Assembly: GCA_963576475.1 (NCBI GenBank)
Contig: OY754972.1
Span: 29,435,107-29,499,106, forward strand
Reading direction: 5' to 3'
Origin: Molanna angustata
Lineage: Eukaryota; Arthropoda; Insecta; Trichoptera; Molannidae
DNA length: 64,000 bases
In this document: positions 48,659 to 59,519 of the stretch, one piece after another
Position numbering within the stretch: position 1 is the stretch's first letter
How the letters are laid out: the number at the start of each line of letters is the position of its first letter
Program-made: the position numbers and the translations under genes
The notes under the pieces: model-generated
Seen by the model: the letters and a program-made list of their open reading frames with translations, nothing else
Databases searched by the model: none
Told to the model about the DNA's origin: nothing

Positions 48659-50032
48659 GTATAAATTTTATCATTTTTTGAGTTTAAATGTCAATTTTTG
48701 CATTCCCACTTGAAATTCAAATTATTTGTATTAAAATTATGATAATCATTTTAAAATTTTATAAATGTTTCCTCAAACAGTAGATTTGTTTAAATTAGTT
48801 TCAATTTGATCAATATATTATATATCCGTATTAGAGAATTTCAACAAACTTATACCAGGAAACCTCATTAATAATAGTAATAATTATTCTAGTATTCTAT
48901 TATTTACCTTGTATAAAGGCAAAATATATTCTATTTCGTTGCTTATAAATAATTTTAATAAGAAGGTAGGTATATTTGATTTGAAGATAATCCATCATAA
49001 ATCTACGGTAAACAAGAATCAATTTACCATCGTGAAAATGAATCGTTACGTTGCTTTTTCGTGAATACAACCCAGTAAACACAATTTGTTAAAATATTAT
49101 GAAATATTACTATTTTGTATGTTTCATTAATCATATCCCGGTAATAATTTAGTGAGAATATTTTATTTACTTGCTTTTCAAATAACAATCTTACCAACAA
49201 CAAAAAAAGTTCACTTACTTAGTCCGGAACTAAGACTTTGCCACTCTATGTATGGGAAGCGCCTCTTCAGTTGCTCCTATCAAGCCATCCATGTGACAAC
49301 CTTCATCCAATTCTGTGCAGGATCGTCATCTAGCACAGTCCCACAATCACAGTTGATATCGACATCCATCTAGAAACCCCACCTTGCTAATAATATATTT
49401 TCGGACAATATTAGATACATGTTTTTTGTATCATTTATCATAACGAAATCTAATAAAATTAACGGCGAGGATAAAGAAAAACTAAAACGAATAACCAAAC
49501 TATAACTCATTTCGTTTGATTACTTCTTTTATAATATCGGAATTAGTGATAAGATAAATATTATTTTCTCTCACACACACTCTGACTAGTTATTCAAAGC
49601 TTTTCTTGTCCGGACTTATCTCGACTAGGTGTTGGCTTTCAACGGTCATTATTCTTGGTAATTTCATTAAACGAACAAAACCACGGTTAAATAGGCGGCC
49701 ACAATCTATGTATACTGGATGCTGGATGAATGAAAGACGGACCAGCACTAAGTCGAAGAGAACTTCCCTAAGCCCTTTCCAATTATATTGGTGGGTTTCC
49801 TTCTACCTATTGATTCACCCTCAACATCTATTTCACACAAAGAATACTATCTCTTTGGTAAACTTTTACCACCCTAATGGCGACCCCAATTTTTTCTGCT
49901 GTGTACTTTGTACCTACATTGATTTCGTAACTAGTCAAAAGATTCCAGGTTTCCACCAACCAAAGTGTTTGTAAATATAAGACGTGATTTCTATAAGTAT
50001 TACGTTGAAAATGTATAAAAAATCACGTTAAT
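48659..50032. other. Unassigned 1.4 kb region
   Basis: No gene that I can support. The longest frames (49152-49373, 49606-49974) have no domain motifs and no element context. Confidence 0.5.
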
Positions 50033-50779
50033 ACAGGGTGTCTCAAAATAAAGTTTATATTTAGTAGATCGATTAAAAAAAAGTAAGCCGTGTATCGAAA
50101 AAATGTTTATTAATTATTAAAGTACACAACTTGGGAATTTATCTCTTAAAAATAATATCGTCCAAATGTAGACCCTCGCGTTCGCAGCACTCATTTAATC
50201 AGATGGGTCGGTGGCAGAGCGGTTAGCGCGCTGGGTTAGTAATCCAGTGGTCGCGAGTTCGAATCCTGCCTCGACCGATTTCGTTCACCTATAGCACAAG
50301 CATTTATTTGCTTATTTTAGGGAACGTAGGAAGATGTATATGTACTTGTTTTACAAGGACATAATCATTTTTTTTTTTTTCAAAAAAAAAAAAAATCGAT
50401 CAGTAAAATTACTTAATGACTGCTCGGCAGGTGGACTCAATGATGGCTACCATTTCGTGACGGATATTTTCTTTCAAATGCGCCAGGGAAGTCAGTTTAT
50501 TGGCGTAAACTTTAGATTTAATATAAACCCATAGGGGATAAATCAGGACTGCGTGGAGGCCAATTTATATCACCTCTCCTGGAGATCAATTTGCCTGGGA
50601 AAATTTCACGAACTCGTGGCAGAGATGTATTGGACGTGTGTGACGTTGCTTCGTCCTGCTGGAACCATGTTCTTTGGTTATAGCCAGGAAAGTTTTGCAG
50701 TTCAGGTACCAAGAAGTTGTCTAACATCTCCACATAACGCTCTGAATACAAATATACATTCTTTTGAGACACCTTGTGC
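50033..50779 (-). mobile_element. Mariner-like transposon remnant, internally deleted, with nested SINE
   Basis: Plus-strand ends ACAGGGTGTCTCAAAATAA (50033) and, inverted, CTTTTGAGACACCTTGTG (50761-50778) are matching terminal repeats flanked by TA. On the minus strand from 50772 the codons include SERYVEMLDNFLVPELQ, TWFQQDEATSHTS, VREIFPGKLISRRGDINWPP and RSPDLSP. These are the second catalytic aspartate (QQDEAT) and third (SPDLSP) regions of an insect DDE mariner-family transposase. A frameshift after GLY is followed by KSKVYANKLTSL and LKENIRHEM, then the SINE, then the original C-terminus (LNECCEREGLHLDDIIF). The N-terminal DNA-binding half and the first aspartate are missing. Dead copy. 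Confidence 0.85.
50202..50395 (+). mobile_element. tRNA-derived SINE, family S1, copy c (best preserved)
   Basis: The head GGTCGGTGGCAGAGCGG...CTCGACC folds as a tRNA: 5' GGTCGG pairs with CTCGACC, the anticodon arm CTGGG-TTAGTAA-TCCAG has anticodon AGT, there is a five-base variable loop, and the T arm is GCGAG-TTCGAAT-CCTGC with one mismatch. An AGT anticodon points to a tRNA-Thr-like parent. The tail has AGCACAAGCATTTATTTGC, GGGAACGTAGGAAGATG and TACTTGTTTTACAAGGAC, then T- and A-rich runs. It is inserted inside the mariner coding remnant, so it is younger than the mariner. Confidence 0.88.
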
Positions 50780-50805
50780 TATAACTGACGTGTTAATGAC
50801 GTGTT

Positions 50806-50885
50806 AGTTTAGGGAATGTATGAGGATGTACATATATGTATGTACTTGTCACAAGGAAGTACTCATTCTTTAAAAAAAAACTTTT
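50806..50885 (+). repeat. SINE S1 3' fragment, copy e
   Basis: TTTAGGGAATGTATGAGGATG, TATGTACTTGTCACAAGGA and an A-run match the S1 tail. It lies immediately beyond the mariner terminal repeat. The head is missing. Confidence 0.7.
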
Positions 50886-51062
50886 TTAACCTACGAAATC
50901 CACCACTACTCTGGGTTCCTAGTTCTTAGTGGCCAATAATTATTTATTGCCTGCTATTGTGTACAAGCTGGAAACAAACAAGCCTTTAAAGTATGATGTA
51001 TGTCTGGTGGTCACAGGATCTTGGACTCGAACGTAAAATTAGATTGAAAATTTAAACGTCAC

Positions 51063-51630
51063 TATTTTTACTCCTCACTAACCCAAGGGGATATATTGGG
51101 AGGTTATGATTTCGCAATTTTTAAGGGTATTTTTTTATTGCAGATTATCAACTAGTATCATGCTGAGATTGTATTCTAAAAGGTTCAATACATTGTATCT
51201 GTGTGTGTGCTAGGTACGGCGTGTTTATTTTACTTTATCGATTATAGACTAAAGTACTCATTCGATTCTTTTCAAATTTTGCAAATATGTATATCTAATA
51301 CTCGCTTAGACCCCATTAGATTTTGAAGGATATCTGAATAGTGCTTCTCAATTTTTTTCTCAACTGTTAAATATTTCAAAGTGACCCCAAGCTCAAAAAA
51401 CTTAAAATTTGAAATTTTTATTTTCAAATTGGTAAAAAGACATATCACTTTCATAAAATGGCATTGAAGAATTATCAAGTATTCGTTATAAAATATTTTA
51501 ATAAAAAAAATATTTAACAAACTCATTTCATGAAAATGCTGAATATTTTCCATACAAAATTTGAATACTAATATTTATAGAATGACTTGTTTGTGAGGAG
51601 TTTGGCGTTGGCCACAACCCACTCATTTTT
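51063..51630 (+). mobile_element. HINE-like element, subfamily 2, complete copy
   Basis: Left end TATTTTTACTCCTCACTAAC, right end GTGAGGAGTTTGGCG, then the hairpin TTGGCCACAACCCAC and TCATTTTT. The subterminal repeat is ACTCCTCAC / GTGAGGAGT, perfect but different in sequence from that of the copies at 3.6 and 48.1 kb. The core differs too: TATCTGTGTGTGTGCTAGG, ACGGCGTGTTTATTTTAC and AGACTAAAGTACTCATTCG, shared with the copy at 57.7 kb. No satellite-like unit. Confidence 0.83.
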
Positions 51631-51719
51631 TTTTTAAAGAAATTTGTTAAAACATTTTTACCAACTATCGATTTGTTTTATTGAAATTTATTTATTTTAT
51701 TAAATCAACATTTTCACTT

Positions 51720-52574
51720 TAGTCCTTTCCAACATTGAAGTCAAAATACACCAGCTTTTCATTTGTTATTCAACTTGTTTTGTAAAAACCTGTTATTTGT
51801 GGTTCAAGAGAATTTATTTATTTAGCTTAGAGGCTTTTCATATGTTATATATGTTATACATATGGGTGTACTCAGAATTCGGAGTAGAAAATTTATTGTG
51901 TACCTATGTGTGTTTCTGTGTGTGTCCTTTTTGATCCACTTGGTGCGCAGATCTCAAAATTTCAGAAAATTTAGAAAATTTTAGGCCTTCAAAACTTTTA
52001 TACTTAGAATATTTGTTCCAGACAGAGGTCATCAATATTTAAATTTAAACTAATATTTCCACAATATACCTATCTCAAAAAACCATAAAAGCTACAACGC
52101 TGAAAATGAAATAAATATAAACAAATATCTCAAATCTCAAATTTTTTTGACAAAGTTCCGGGTTTTCTCAATTTTTTTACGAAGTAAAATATATTTTTAT
52201 GACAAATTTATATTATATTTCCAAAAGTTCCAAGAAGTTTGAGAAACTGGAATTTTTAGCGTTCTTATGGTTCTTGAGATATGTCGAAATAACATTGCCT
52301 CTGACTGGAACAAAAATTCGTAATATAAAAGCTTTTTAGGCCTAATTCATTAATTTCTGAAATTTTGGGCTCTGTGTATTCAACTGATCAAAAGTTAAGG
52401 AGACGCACTTACACATTAACGAATTCTGAAATGAAGTTGGTGTTTTTTTACTTCAAAGTTGGAAAAACCATGCAAAAAGTTCACTACTCTATATAATTCT
52501 CTCACACGGGATTAAGGTTAATATTGTCGATTTATTAAGAAAAATAAATTCTCTTAAAAAAATCGACAGTTGGA
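51720..52574. repeat. Degenerate Helitron family H pair in head-to-head (inverted) arrangement
   Basis: 51725-52215 follows family H in plus orientation (TTTCCAACATTGAAGTC, CTCAGAATTCGGAGTAG, a GTGTGTTTCTGTGTGTG run, TTTTCTCAATTTTTTTACG). From about 52225 to 52574 the sequence is the reverse complement of the same segment (TTTGAGAAACTGG, CTGACTGGAACAAAAATTC, TCAAAAGTTAAGGAGAC) and ends at a 5' tip, AAATCGACAGTTGGA. The arms are well diverged from each other and from the young copies, so this is an old inverted duplication or two nested insertions. Confidence 0.75.
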
Positions 52575-53600
52575 CGAAAAAATCATTAAAATCTTCAATT
52601 TTTAAAAGCATCAGCAATCCGTGTGACATAATTACGCGTATATAGTACAGATTTATGTAAAAGATCATTTTATCAACAAAGGTTTTAAATCTACTTTCAT
52701 TACTGCTGAAGCCATGATCAATCAATAAAAAAATGAGGAGATAAATTAGTAATTGCTCATGTATTGATAGGTGCGTTAAATTCGTATGAATATGTTTTGC
52801 ATCTGAAGTAAATCGCTTAATATGGGAAGTTAATTCAAGAGTTGATCGTCCATTATTTGAGTAGGTAGATATAATGATAGGTACAGAGAATGGACGGCTG
52901 TGCGAGGCAACATTGACATAAATCAAAGTTGAAGTCGTTGCAAATATATCATGGGGCCAATTTTAGCTCTTGGCAATAAATTTATATTTTCAAAACCTCA
53001 ACACACCATTGCTGTTTATGCCCCCGTCCGCATCTGTACAAAATCTACTTACCTACCTGCCTAAAATTTTATGAATATTTATTGAGATAGAATTAGTTAG
53101 TTTTTTGTATCATTTATTGAACGCAAGAGAATCTGTGGCGGCATGGCGTCCTGTTTTTGTCTCTCAGCATATAGGAGAAATTTGTTGAAAAATATTTCTC
53201 GCACAATTCTTTTCTCACTAGGCTTTTAATTTTATTGTCAATACTTTATTCACAAACTACACGAATAGTACACTAAAATTAATGCGTTTCTTGAAAAAAC
53301 TTTATTTCATGTATCAATTTGAAGCATTGAAATTATATAGATTGAAAACCTAACCACATAATGTCTATCCGGAAGACCACCGAAGAAACTTGACAAATTT
53401 CGTGCAAAATACACATAAATTGGTTGCCATGGTATAATATAAGTACAATACATGAATACGAGTAAAAATACTAGCGTCTGGCGACAGATAAATCAAGGGA
53501 AAATTATACAGGATGCAATAAAATACGACAGCGAAATAATAGTATGATGTGTACGTAAATCCCATTCCCCTTAATTTTTTGGCTAGGTTCAGTTAGTTAT
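52575..53600. other. Unassigned region with one longish minus-strand frame
   Basis: A 145-codon minus-strand frame (52926-52489) begins in unique sequence (SVPIIISTYSNNGRSTLELT and a hydrophobic LLIYLLIFLLIDHG) and runs into the 5' tip of the degenerate Helitron at 52574. I do not recognise it. The frame is AT-rich and crosses an element boundary, so coding is unlikely, though an eroded exon or TE fragment is possible. Nothing else is recognised. Confidence 0.45.
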
Positions 53601-53606
53601 TAATAA

Positions 53607-53638
53607 TAATCGCGAGTCGCGTGAGCGAGTTGCTATAT
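53607..53638. repeat. Short GC-rich palindromic repeat, copy 2
   Basis: TCGCGAGTCGCGTGAGCGAG, followed by TTGCTATA, is the reverse complement of the repeat at 43385-43417 with few changes. Confidence 0.5.
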
Positions 53639-53639
53639 A

Positions 53640-54090
53640 AATTGGTCACAGGAGAAATTTAATATATATTTCAGATACATTCTACTCTCAGGGTGGTGTT
53701 GATATTTTTGTTAATATGCACTCAGATCCAGGGACGGCGCCTAGGTGAAATGTGGCTCATTTATTTAATCCACACAATAAAGCATCGTTACTGTACACCG
53801 TGTCCATTGAGCCCCGTTAATACCCAGAACCCAGGCCACTTTCTACATACATACAACTAACATTATCTTCTTCTTGCGCACACACACATACACCATCGCT
53901 ACTGCACGTAACAATAAATTTAAACTCATATTTATTTGCTTTAAATATTTTTTTGTAAGACAATGTTTCGCAAACTGTGAAATTTGTATATATATTTTTA
54001 TGGACTCTGTATTGAATCATATCATTATGAATTGTGTCATACTACACTATTTTATAAAGTAATAAATACATTATATTTTTTTTAATAAAT
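53640..54090. other. Unassigned sequence
   Basis: No gene or recognised element. Confidence 0.5.
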
Positions 54091-54094
54091 TAAT

Positions 54095-54780
54095 GTGTTC
54101 ATTCATACCATCACGGTATAATCTCCCAATGTGGGGTAACGAGTGACAACGACATTTAAATTCGGCAACACTATTTTTTTTTTACCGTGATGAAATGAAT
54201 TAATGAGTTTTTTTTACTGGCTTTTATTTCAATTCTTACATATGGAAGGGTAGGGCAAACGCCTTAATGTTTCATCACAAGCGGCGAGAATTTAGTCCGC
54301 ATCACAATCGAAGAACTGAAAGTACTTTCAATGTGTGGTGAGGTTGCTGTAAATCGCCTACACGAGTACTAAGGGGTGGGCTGATGATTCAGCGTAGCCG
54401 ACATCGCGCTTGGCATAGAAATCGAAGAACTGAAATTACTGTCAATGTGTGGTGAAAGCTCGGTGTCAAGTCACCTGTTACCGAACACTGTTGGGACGGG
54501 AGACCCTCGCCATGAGTGGCGGGTCTCCACCCTTGTGTTGGACTCTTAGTGGTAGTGGTATGAAATATGCTTGATAGTACTAGTCCCTTGTTTCGTCCGA
54601 TGAGCAGCTTCTCCGGGGATAAACAGGGCTACAAGCTCTGAAACGTTCCTAATGAATTCGGGTTGGAAACTGCGAAATTCTATCTGATTTTTACTCTCAT
54701 TCATACCATCACGGCATATCCCACCATGTGGATTAACCAGCAACATTTGTGCTGGCGCCTGTGCACATTTTCTTATAAAA
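54095..54780. repeat. Decayed repeat region with internal duplications, possibly LINE 3' remnants
   Basis: CATTCATACCATCACGG occurs at about 54104 and about 54700, each followed by a CCCA(A/C)(T/C)(A)TGTGG-type word. AATCGAAGAACTGAAA then TACT and TCAATGTGTGGTGA occurs at 54306 and 54419, 113-114 bp apart. The patch is GC-richer than its surroundings. The minus strand encodes VALFIPGEAAHRTKQGTST, which I associate only loosely with insect LINE remnants. A dispersed-repeat remnant is the safest description. Confidence 0.45.
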
Positions 54781-55819
54781 AGTAGCTTGACATATGTGCG
54801 TATTTCTTAAAAGGCAAAATTCATAATAAGTGGTGCAACTCATTGCTGAACTATAAAAGATCTGTTCGCATATGCAGAGGAAGAAAACAAAGAATTGTCC
54901 TGTGTTAAATTATTAATAAAAAAGGGAAAAATGGTATTTTTTATTTTCTGCGGTAAAGAGACATTTACAGAATTAATGGAAAACCATTTAAGCTGGGGTG
55001 ATTTTGTTTGATTTTTGTATGGTGATTTCAGAGACGGGGTCTTTTTGATGATATTACCTATTTGTGAACCCCTGACCTGTATCATCCACCCTTTACCATC
55101 ACCAACCGTTGCCATGAATTGTCGGGTTTCCCGTTTGATCGTGGAATACGTTTCCTTTCTTGTCGGAACAAATGGAACAACAGGTTTTGAAAGCGCCATT
55201 GTCTGGATTATTAATGATGTGAAACTGAAATTCTCTCTTCCGACCTGTTTTTTTATTATTATTATTTTATTTTCAATGTTATTTCATTCAAAACCAAAAA
55301 GTTTTTTCATCTCGGAATGCCATTTCCTTATGCTTTTGCGGCATACCTAATACTCTTTCAAAAAAGTTATTGCTTTCTATTGTGAGGCAAGAGACTACTT
55401 AATCTTATTCTCAACAAAACATTGTATTATTTATTTGAAAAACTGGATTCCTTGGCCAAGATAACACACGATTTTTTACTTCTCAAATTTCAAGTGGGAA
55501 ACATTAACATGAACATGGCCCATTTACGGAGCTTTATATACATACTATCTATACAATAAAATAAACAATATTCTTTTGAGATTTTATTTACGCTGTATAA
55601 AAAGTAATTTATGAAAATAAAAATATTAAGAGACATCTATATAATTGTGATAGTTTATAGTATTAAATGCAACAAGGTTTATAGGTAAAACTTTTAGAGT
55701 TTTCTCATAGATGTCTCTGAAGTCAAATTCTTCAATCAAGTATTTCTTGTTTTCCTGTAACTTTTTATTGTTTCGCACATTGAAAATCTAAATAATGGAG
55801 ATATTGGCTATAATTATTC
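54781..55819. other. Unassigned sequence
   Basis: A 119-codon minus-strand frame (55199-54840) has no motif I recognise. The rest is AT-rich without recognised elements. Confidence 0.5.
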
Positions 55820-56200
55820 GTTTAAAGAACGCCTGTCTACATTCGAGATGTGGTGCTACAGACGCATGTTGAAGATCCACTGGTCGGACCACATCCAAAA
55901 TTGTGAGGTGCTGAGCAGAGCCGGGGAAACAAGGCAACTCCTCAGAAGAATCGCTCAACGACGATCCAACTGGATTGGCCATAACATGAGGCACCCGGGT
56001 CTGCTCATAACCATCGCGGAGGGAATGGTAGAGGGCAGCAACTATAGAGGCCGACCAAGAAAGAGCTACATGGACCAGGTGATCGACGACATGTGCTGTA
56101 GTAGCTACGTGGAGATGAAGAGGCTGGCAGAAGACAGGGCGGAGTAGAGAAGAAGAGAGGCAACCATTGCTGCTGCAAACCAATCCCAGGATTGAAACTG
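55820..56200 (+). pseudogene. RTE-like LINE RT C-terminal fragment
   Basis: From about 55833 the codons read RLSTFEMWCYRRMLKIHWSD, then CEVLSRAGETRQLLRRI, RRSNWIGHNMRHPGLL, GSNYRGRPRKSYMDQVIDDM and EMKRLAEDRAE. The order WCYRRMLKI.W.DH...EVL, WIGH..RH, RGRPR..Y.DQ and MKRLAEDR is the classic tail of insect RTE/CR1-related endonuclease-RT elements. The Trp codon expected after AEDR.E is a TAG stop at 56145-56147. Downstream bases to about 56200 resemble the usual short 3' UTR. The polymerase core is absent (5' truncation). Confidence 0.85.
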
Positions 56201-57377
56201 ATAAGAAGAATTCGTTTACTCATTAAGGGGGCATATAAACCTAAACACCCCAATTTCAAATCAAATTCCTCAAATATTTTAAACAGTGTGTTTCTAGAAA
56301 AATACTAAAAATGTTTTCAAAATTTCTCTACTGAATGTTCGTCACACAATTTTAAAATTGTGAGACGAACATTCATTTTTTATTGTGAGTATTTTTTTTA
56401 ATTACTCCTTAACTATGTGTCGTAGAGAGATAAATATTTTATGTGCTTAGAGAATGCATACAATCAAAGTGAATGACCGATAAAGTTTTTTTCATTTCAA
56501 GTAAGGTTTTTTCTTAAAATTCAAAATATCAACAAAGTTTGGGTATCCGATGATTTCAATCACGTTAAACCTTTTTTAACGCACGCGATATAGTTACCCT
56601 TACTAGTACGTAACTTCATAGTGCATAAGGCGGTTTTATTATATCATGTTTTCATTCACTAGATTTAGCGTTATATGTCCTCAAATAAGTGAAAAGAGTT
56701 AAAATTATTCTGGCTTTATACCCTGATTTATAAACATCAAATTTGACTGAAAACATATAGTATTTTGTACTCAAATTCTTCTGTAATAACTGGAAAGTAA
56801 CTGGAAATTAAAAATACGTAGGTACATTCATTGACTACATTTTATAACTTCCATAATTTAAAAAAATATTCTCTGCAAGGAGAGAATATTACATAGATCT
56901 ATAATAATAAGTTACTTATATATAGGCATTGTTATCTCCGGACATATGGCAAATATCCTCCGTATATAAAGCTATTGAAGTTAACATTTTTAACCGACTT
57001 AAGTTAACATTTTTAGGTTATATCCTGTGAAGTTTTCTTCTTCGATGTTAATTGTGATTATTTGATTTTTTCATGCCTTTCTACTTTATGTTTGACTGTA
57101 CAGTTATTAAAATAATTTATTTTAAATTTAGTAATTTATTCATGTTTTTGTCCATGATATAAACTAATACAATACACACTGGCGGGCTTATTGCCATTAG
57201 ACAACTTCTTCAATTTAAAATTTTTGTGTACCCACATTTACAATATTAAAATTTATGAATGATTTGTTGATATTGAATTTTCTGAAATCCTCCCCGAAGC
57301 ACAAGAATTTCCAATTTAGTTTCTTTTTTAAATGTCATGTCTATATTTTTGTATGTTTTCTCCAATATATTATCGTG
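56201..57377. other. Unassigned AT-rich region with a 42 bp palindrome
   Basis: 56333-56374 is a near-perfect palindrome (GAATGTTCGTC-A-CACAATTT and its complement; one mismatched base pair per arm). A TATTGCCATTAGACAACTTC motif at 57190 belongs to the dispersed GGTTGGAAG family. No gene recognised. Confidence 0.55.
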
Positions 57378-57600
57378 TCGGTCTTCGTGGTTCAGTTGGT
57401 TAGGTATCTGACTGGTGATCAAAAAGTCCCGGGTTTGATTCCCGGTGAAGACACAGTTTTTAATTGTGTTATCAGTCTGGATCTTTGAGACGATTTATAT
57501 AGTAAGTTTCCAGAATGTTACAACCTGTTATTGTTTTTGGTAAATTAATATTTTACATAGTACCTGTTAGTTGGCCGTGAAGTAATATATAAAAAAAATA
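57378..57600 (+). mobile_element. tRNA-derived SINE, family S2, copy f (best preserved)
   Basis: The head starts GTCTTCGTGGTTCAGTTGG and ends GGTTTGATTCCCGGTGAAGA. GTCTTCG pairs with TGAAGAC as a seven-base acceptor stem, and CCGGG/CCCGG forms the T stem. An A-box-like TGGTTCAGTTGG and a B-box-like GGTTTGATTCC are present. The tail has TCAGTCTGGATCTTTGAG, TAAGTTTCCAGAATG, ACCTGTTAGTTGGCCG and an A-rich end. The head-tail linkage in several copies shows it is a SINE, not a tRNA gene. Confidence 0.8.
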
Positions 57601-57652
57601 TTTAAATATATTAATAAATATTATTATTAATATTTATTTCAATTCTAAATAA

Positions 57653-58189
57653 TTTTAACCCATGGGGATAAAGTGGGGAGGTATGAATTCGAAATCTTTA
57701 CGATTTTGTTTTTATTGCAGATTATCAACTAACTATGTAATATCATGCTTCGATTGTATTCTAAAAGTTTCATTACAATGTAGCTGTGTGTGTGCTGTGT
57801 ACTATATGCTATGTGCTGTGTACTATGTGCTATGAACGGCGTGTTTATTTTACTTTATCGATAAAAGACTAAAGTACTCATTCGATTCATTTCAAATATT
57901 CGCGTACCCCATTAGGTTTTGAAGAATACCTGAATATTGATTCTCAATTTTTTTAACTTTATATTTCATATTGACGCCGCTTGGGAAACTCGAAATTTGT
58001 TATTTTTATTTTCAAATTGGTAAAAAGGCACATCACTTTCATAAAATGATATTGAAGAATTATCAAGTTTTCATAATAAAATATTTAAATAAAAAAATAA
58101 TTTAACAAACTCATTTTATGAAAAACCTGAATATTTTCTATACGAAATTTGAGTTAGAGTTTAGCGTTCGCCACAACCCACTCATTTTT
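57653..58189 (+). mobile_element. HINE-like element, subfamily 2, decayed copy
   Basis: Shares the core of the 51.1 kb copy (GTATTCTAAAAGTTTCATTAC, CTGTGTGTGTGCTG, ACGGCGTGTTTATTTTAC, AGACTAAAGTACTCATTCG) and the right end TTCGCCACAACCCACTCATTTTT. The left end has lost most of the ACTCCTCAC repeat (TTTTAACCCATGGGGATAAAG). A short tandem of GCTATGTGCTGTGTACTAT lies at 57792-57835. Confidence 0.78.
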
Positions 58190-58497
58190 GTAAGGTAGAA
58201 ATTCAGAAAACGTTTATTATATTTTAACGACAAATGAATGCATGTACTAACGAGTAGCACAGTTTGACGAACAACTTCAACGGAGTAAATGAATTTGTCT
58301 AGTGTTTGTGATAACTTGAGATTGATGGAAACTGCGAGCTCGATTCATGTTGGTACAATAGGGAGCCACTGCTTTGTTTTGCATTTAAATTGGTCCGGAA
58401 TTAGCCGCGTATAGTACTTACAGTAGTGCCTACCTACTGGTGCGGTGTGCGAATCTATCTATTCGCAAGTTTCTGTGGGGACTTGCACTATTCCTAT
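58190..58497. other. Unassigned spacer
   Basis: No gene or recognised element between the HINE-like copy and Helitron H2. Confidence 0.55.
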
Positions 58498-59519
58498 TCC
58501 AACTGTCGATTTGTTCAGGAGAACTTTGTTCTCTTAACATATCGACAATGTATCAAGCCAGAACACGCGAGAAATGTATGGAGAGGTCTACTTTTTTCAC
58601 GGCATTTCCAACTTTGAAGTCAAAAAACACCAACTTAGAGGCTTCGCAGCATATATGTTCCATACACGGATTTACTCAGAATTCGGAGTAGAACATTTCG
58701 TGTGTCTGTGTGTCTGTGTGTGTGTCTGTGTGTCTGTGTGTGTGTGTGTCCGTCCCCCCCTTATAACTTTTGATCCGCTCAATTTACAGAGCCTAAAATT
58801 TCAGAATATATAAACAGTTACAGGCCTACAAAACTTTTATACTCGGAATTTTTAATTTTTGTTTCAGTCAGGGGTTATCAACTTTTGAATTTTTATTTTA
58901 TTTTTCCATATATCTCAGAAACCATAAACGCTAGAACGCTGAAAATTGGTACAAACATAGACAAATACAAAATCTAAAATTAGTTTTTTCAAAAAAATTC
59001 CAGGGTTTCTCAAACATTTTTTATTAAGAAAAATATTTTTTTTATGATAAATTTATGAGTTTAACTGCCTATATTTCCAAAACTTTTACAATTATCGAAA
59101 AAATCCGAAACACCCCAACTAGATAATTTAATTTTCTATAAAAAATATTAACATTGTAGTAGAAGATCTCAATTTTTTTTTAACAATTTTTTTAAAAATT
59201 GAATTTAGTGACGACATCGCTTCATACATTTTGTATGGCAGTCGCCTATACACAATATGTAAGAAGACTTAATAGTTTGATACTTCATCTCCAAACATAC
59301 ATACATACCATCATGCTATTTGCATATTCTGGGTAGGAAAAAGGATCTTCCTCCATACTATCCTATCTTGACATACATACCTACATATGTTGTATAGAAA
59401 ACAAAATATCTGAAAATATTCAATAATTTGTATCTATGGGTTTATAGTTTGGTACATATTCTTCAACTATACATACTATCGCTATCGACAGTTGGATCTC
59501 ATGTGTTACATGCAACTAG
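58498..59519 (+). mobile_element. Non-autonomous Helitron, family H, copy H2
   Basis: Starts TCCAACTGTCGATTTGTTC, then the hairpin GAGAAC-TTT-GTTCTC. It ends ATCGACAGTTGGATCTCATG, TGTTACATG, CAA, CTAG, with T following. The first 13 bases are repeated inverted just inside the 3' hairpin (TCCAACTGTCGAT / ATCGACAGTTGGA). 1022 bp, no coding. A GTGTCT-type microsatellite lies at about 58701-58750. Confidence 0.88.

Noticed and set aside
49152..49373. Possible host exon (73-codon plus-strand frame)
   Set aside because: No recognisable domain, no conserved splice context that I can support, and isolated among repeats.
49850..49900. LTR retrotransposon primer-binding site (CCTAATGGCGACCCC)
   Set aside because: TGGCGACC is reminiscent of gypsy-type binding sites, but there is no LTR pair, polypurine tract or gag/pol coding nearby.
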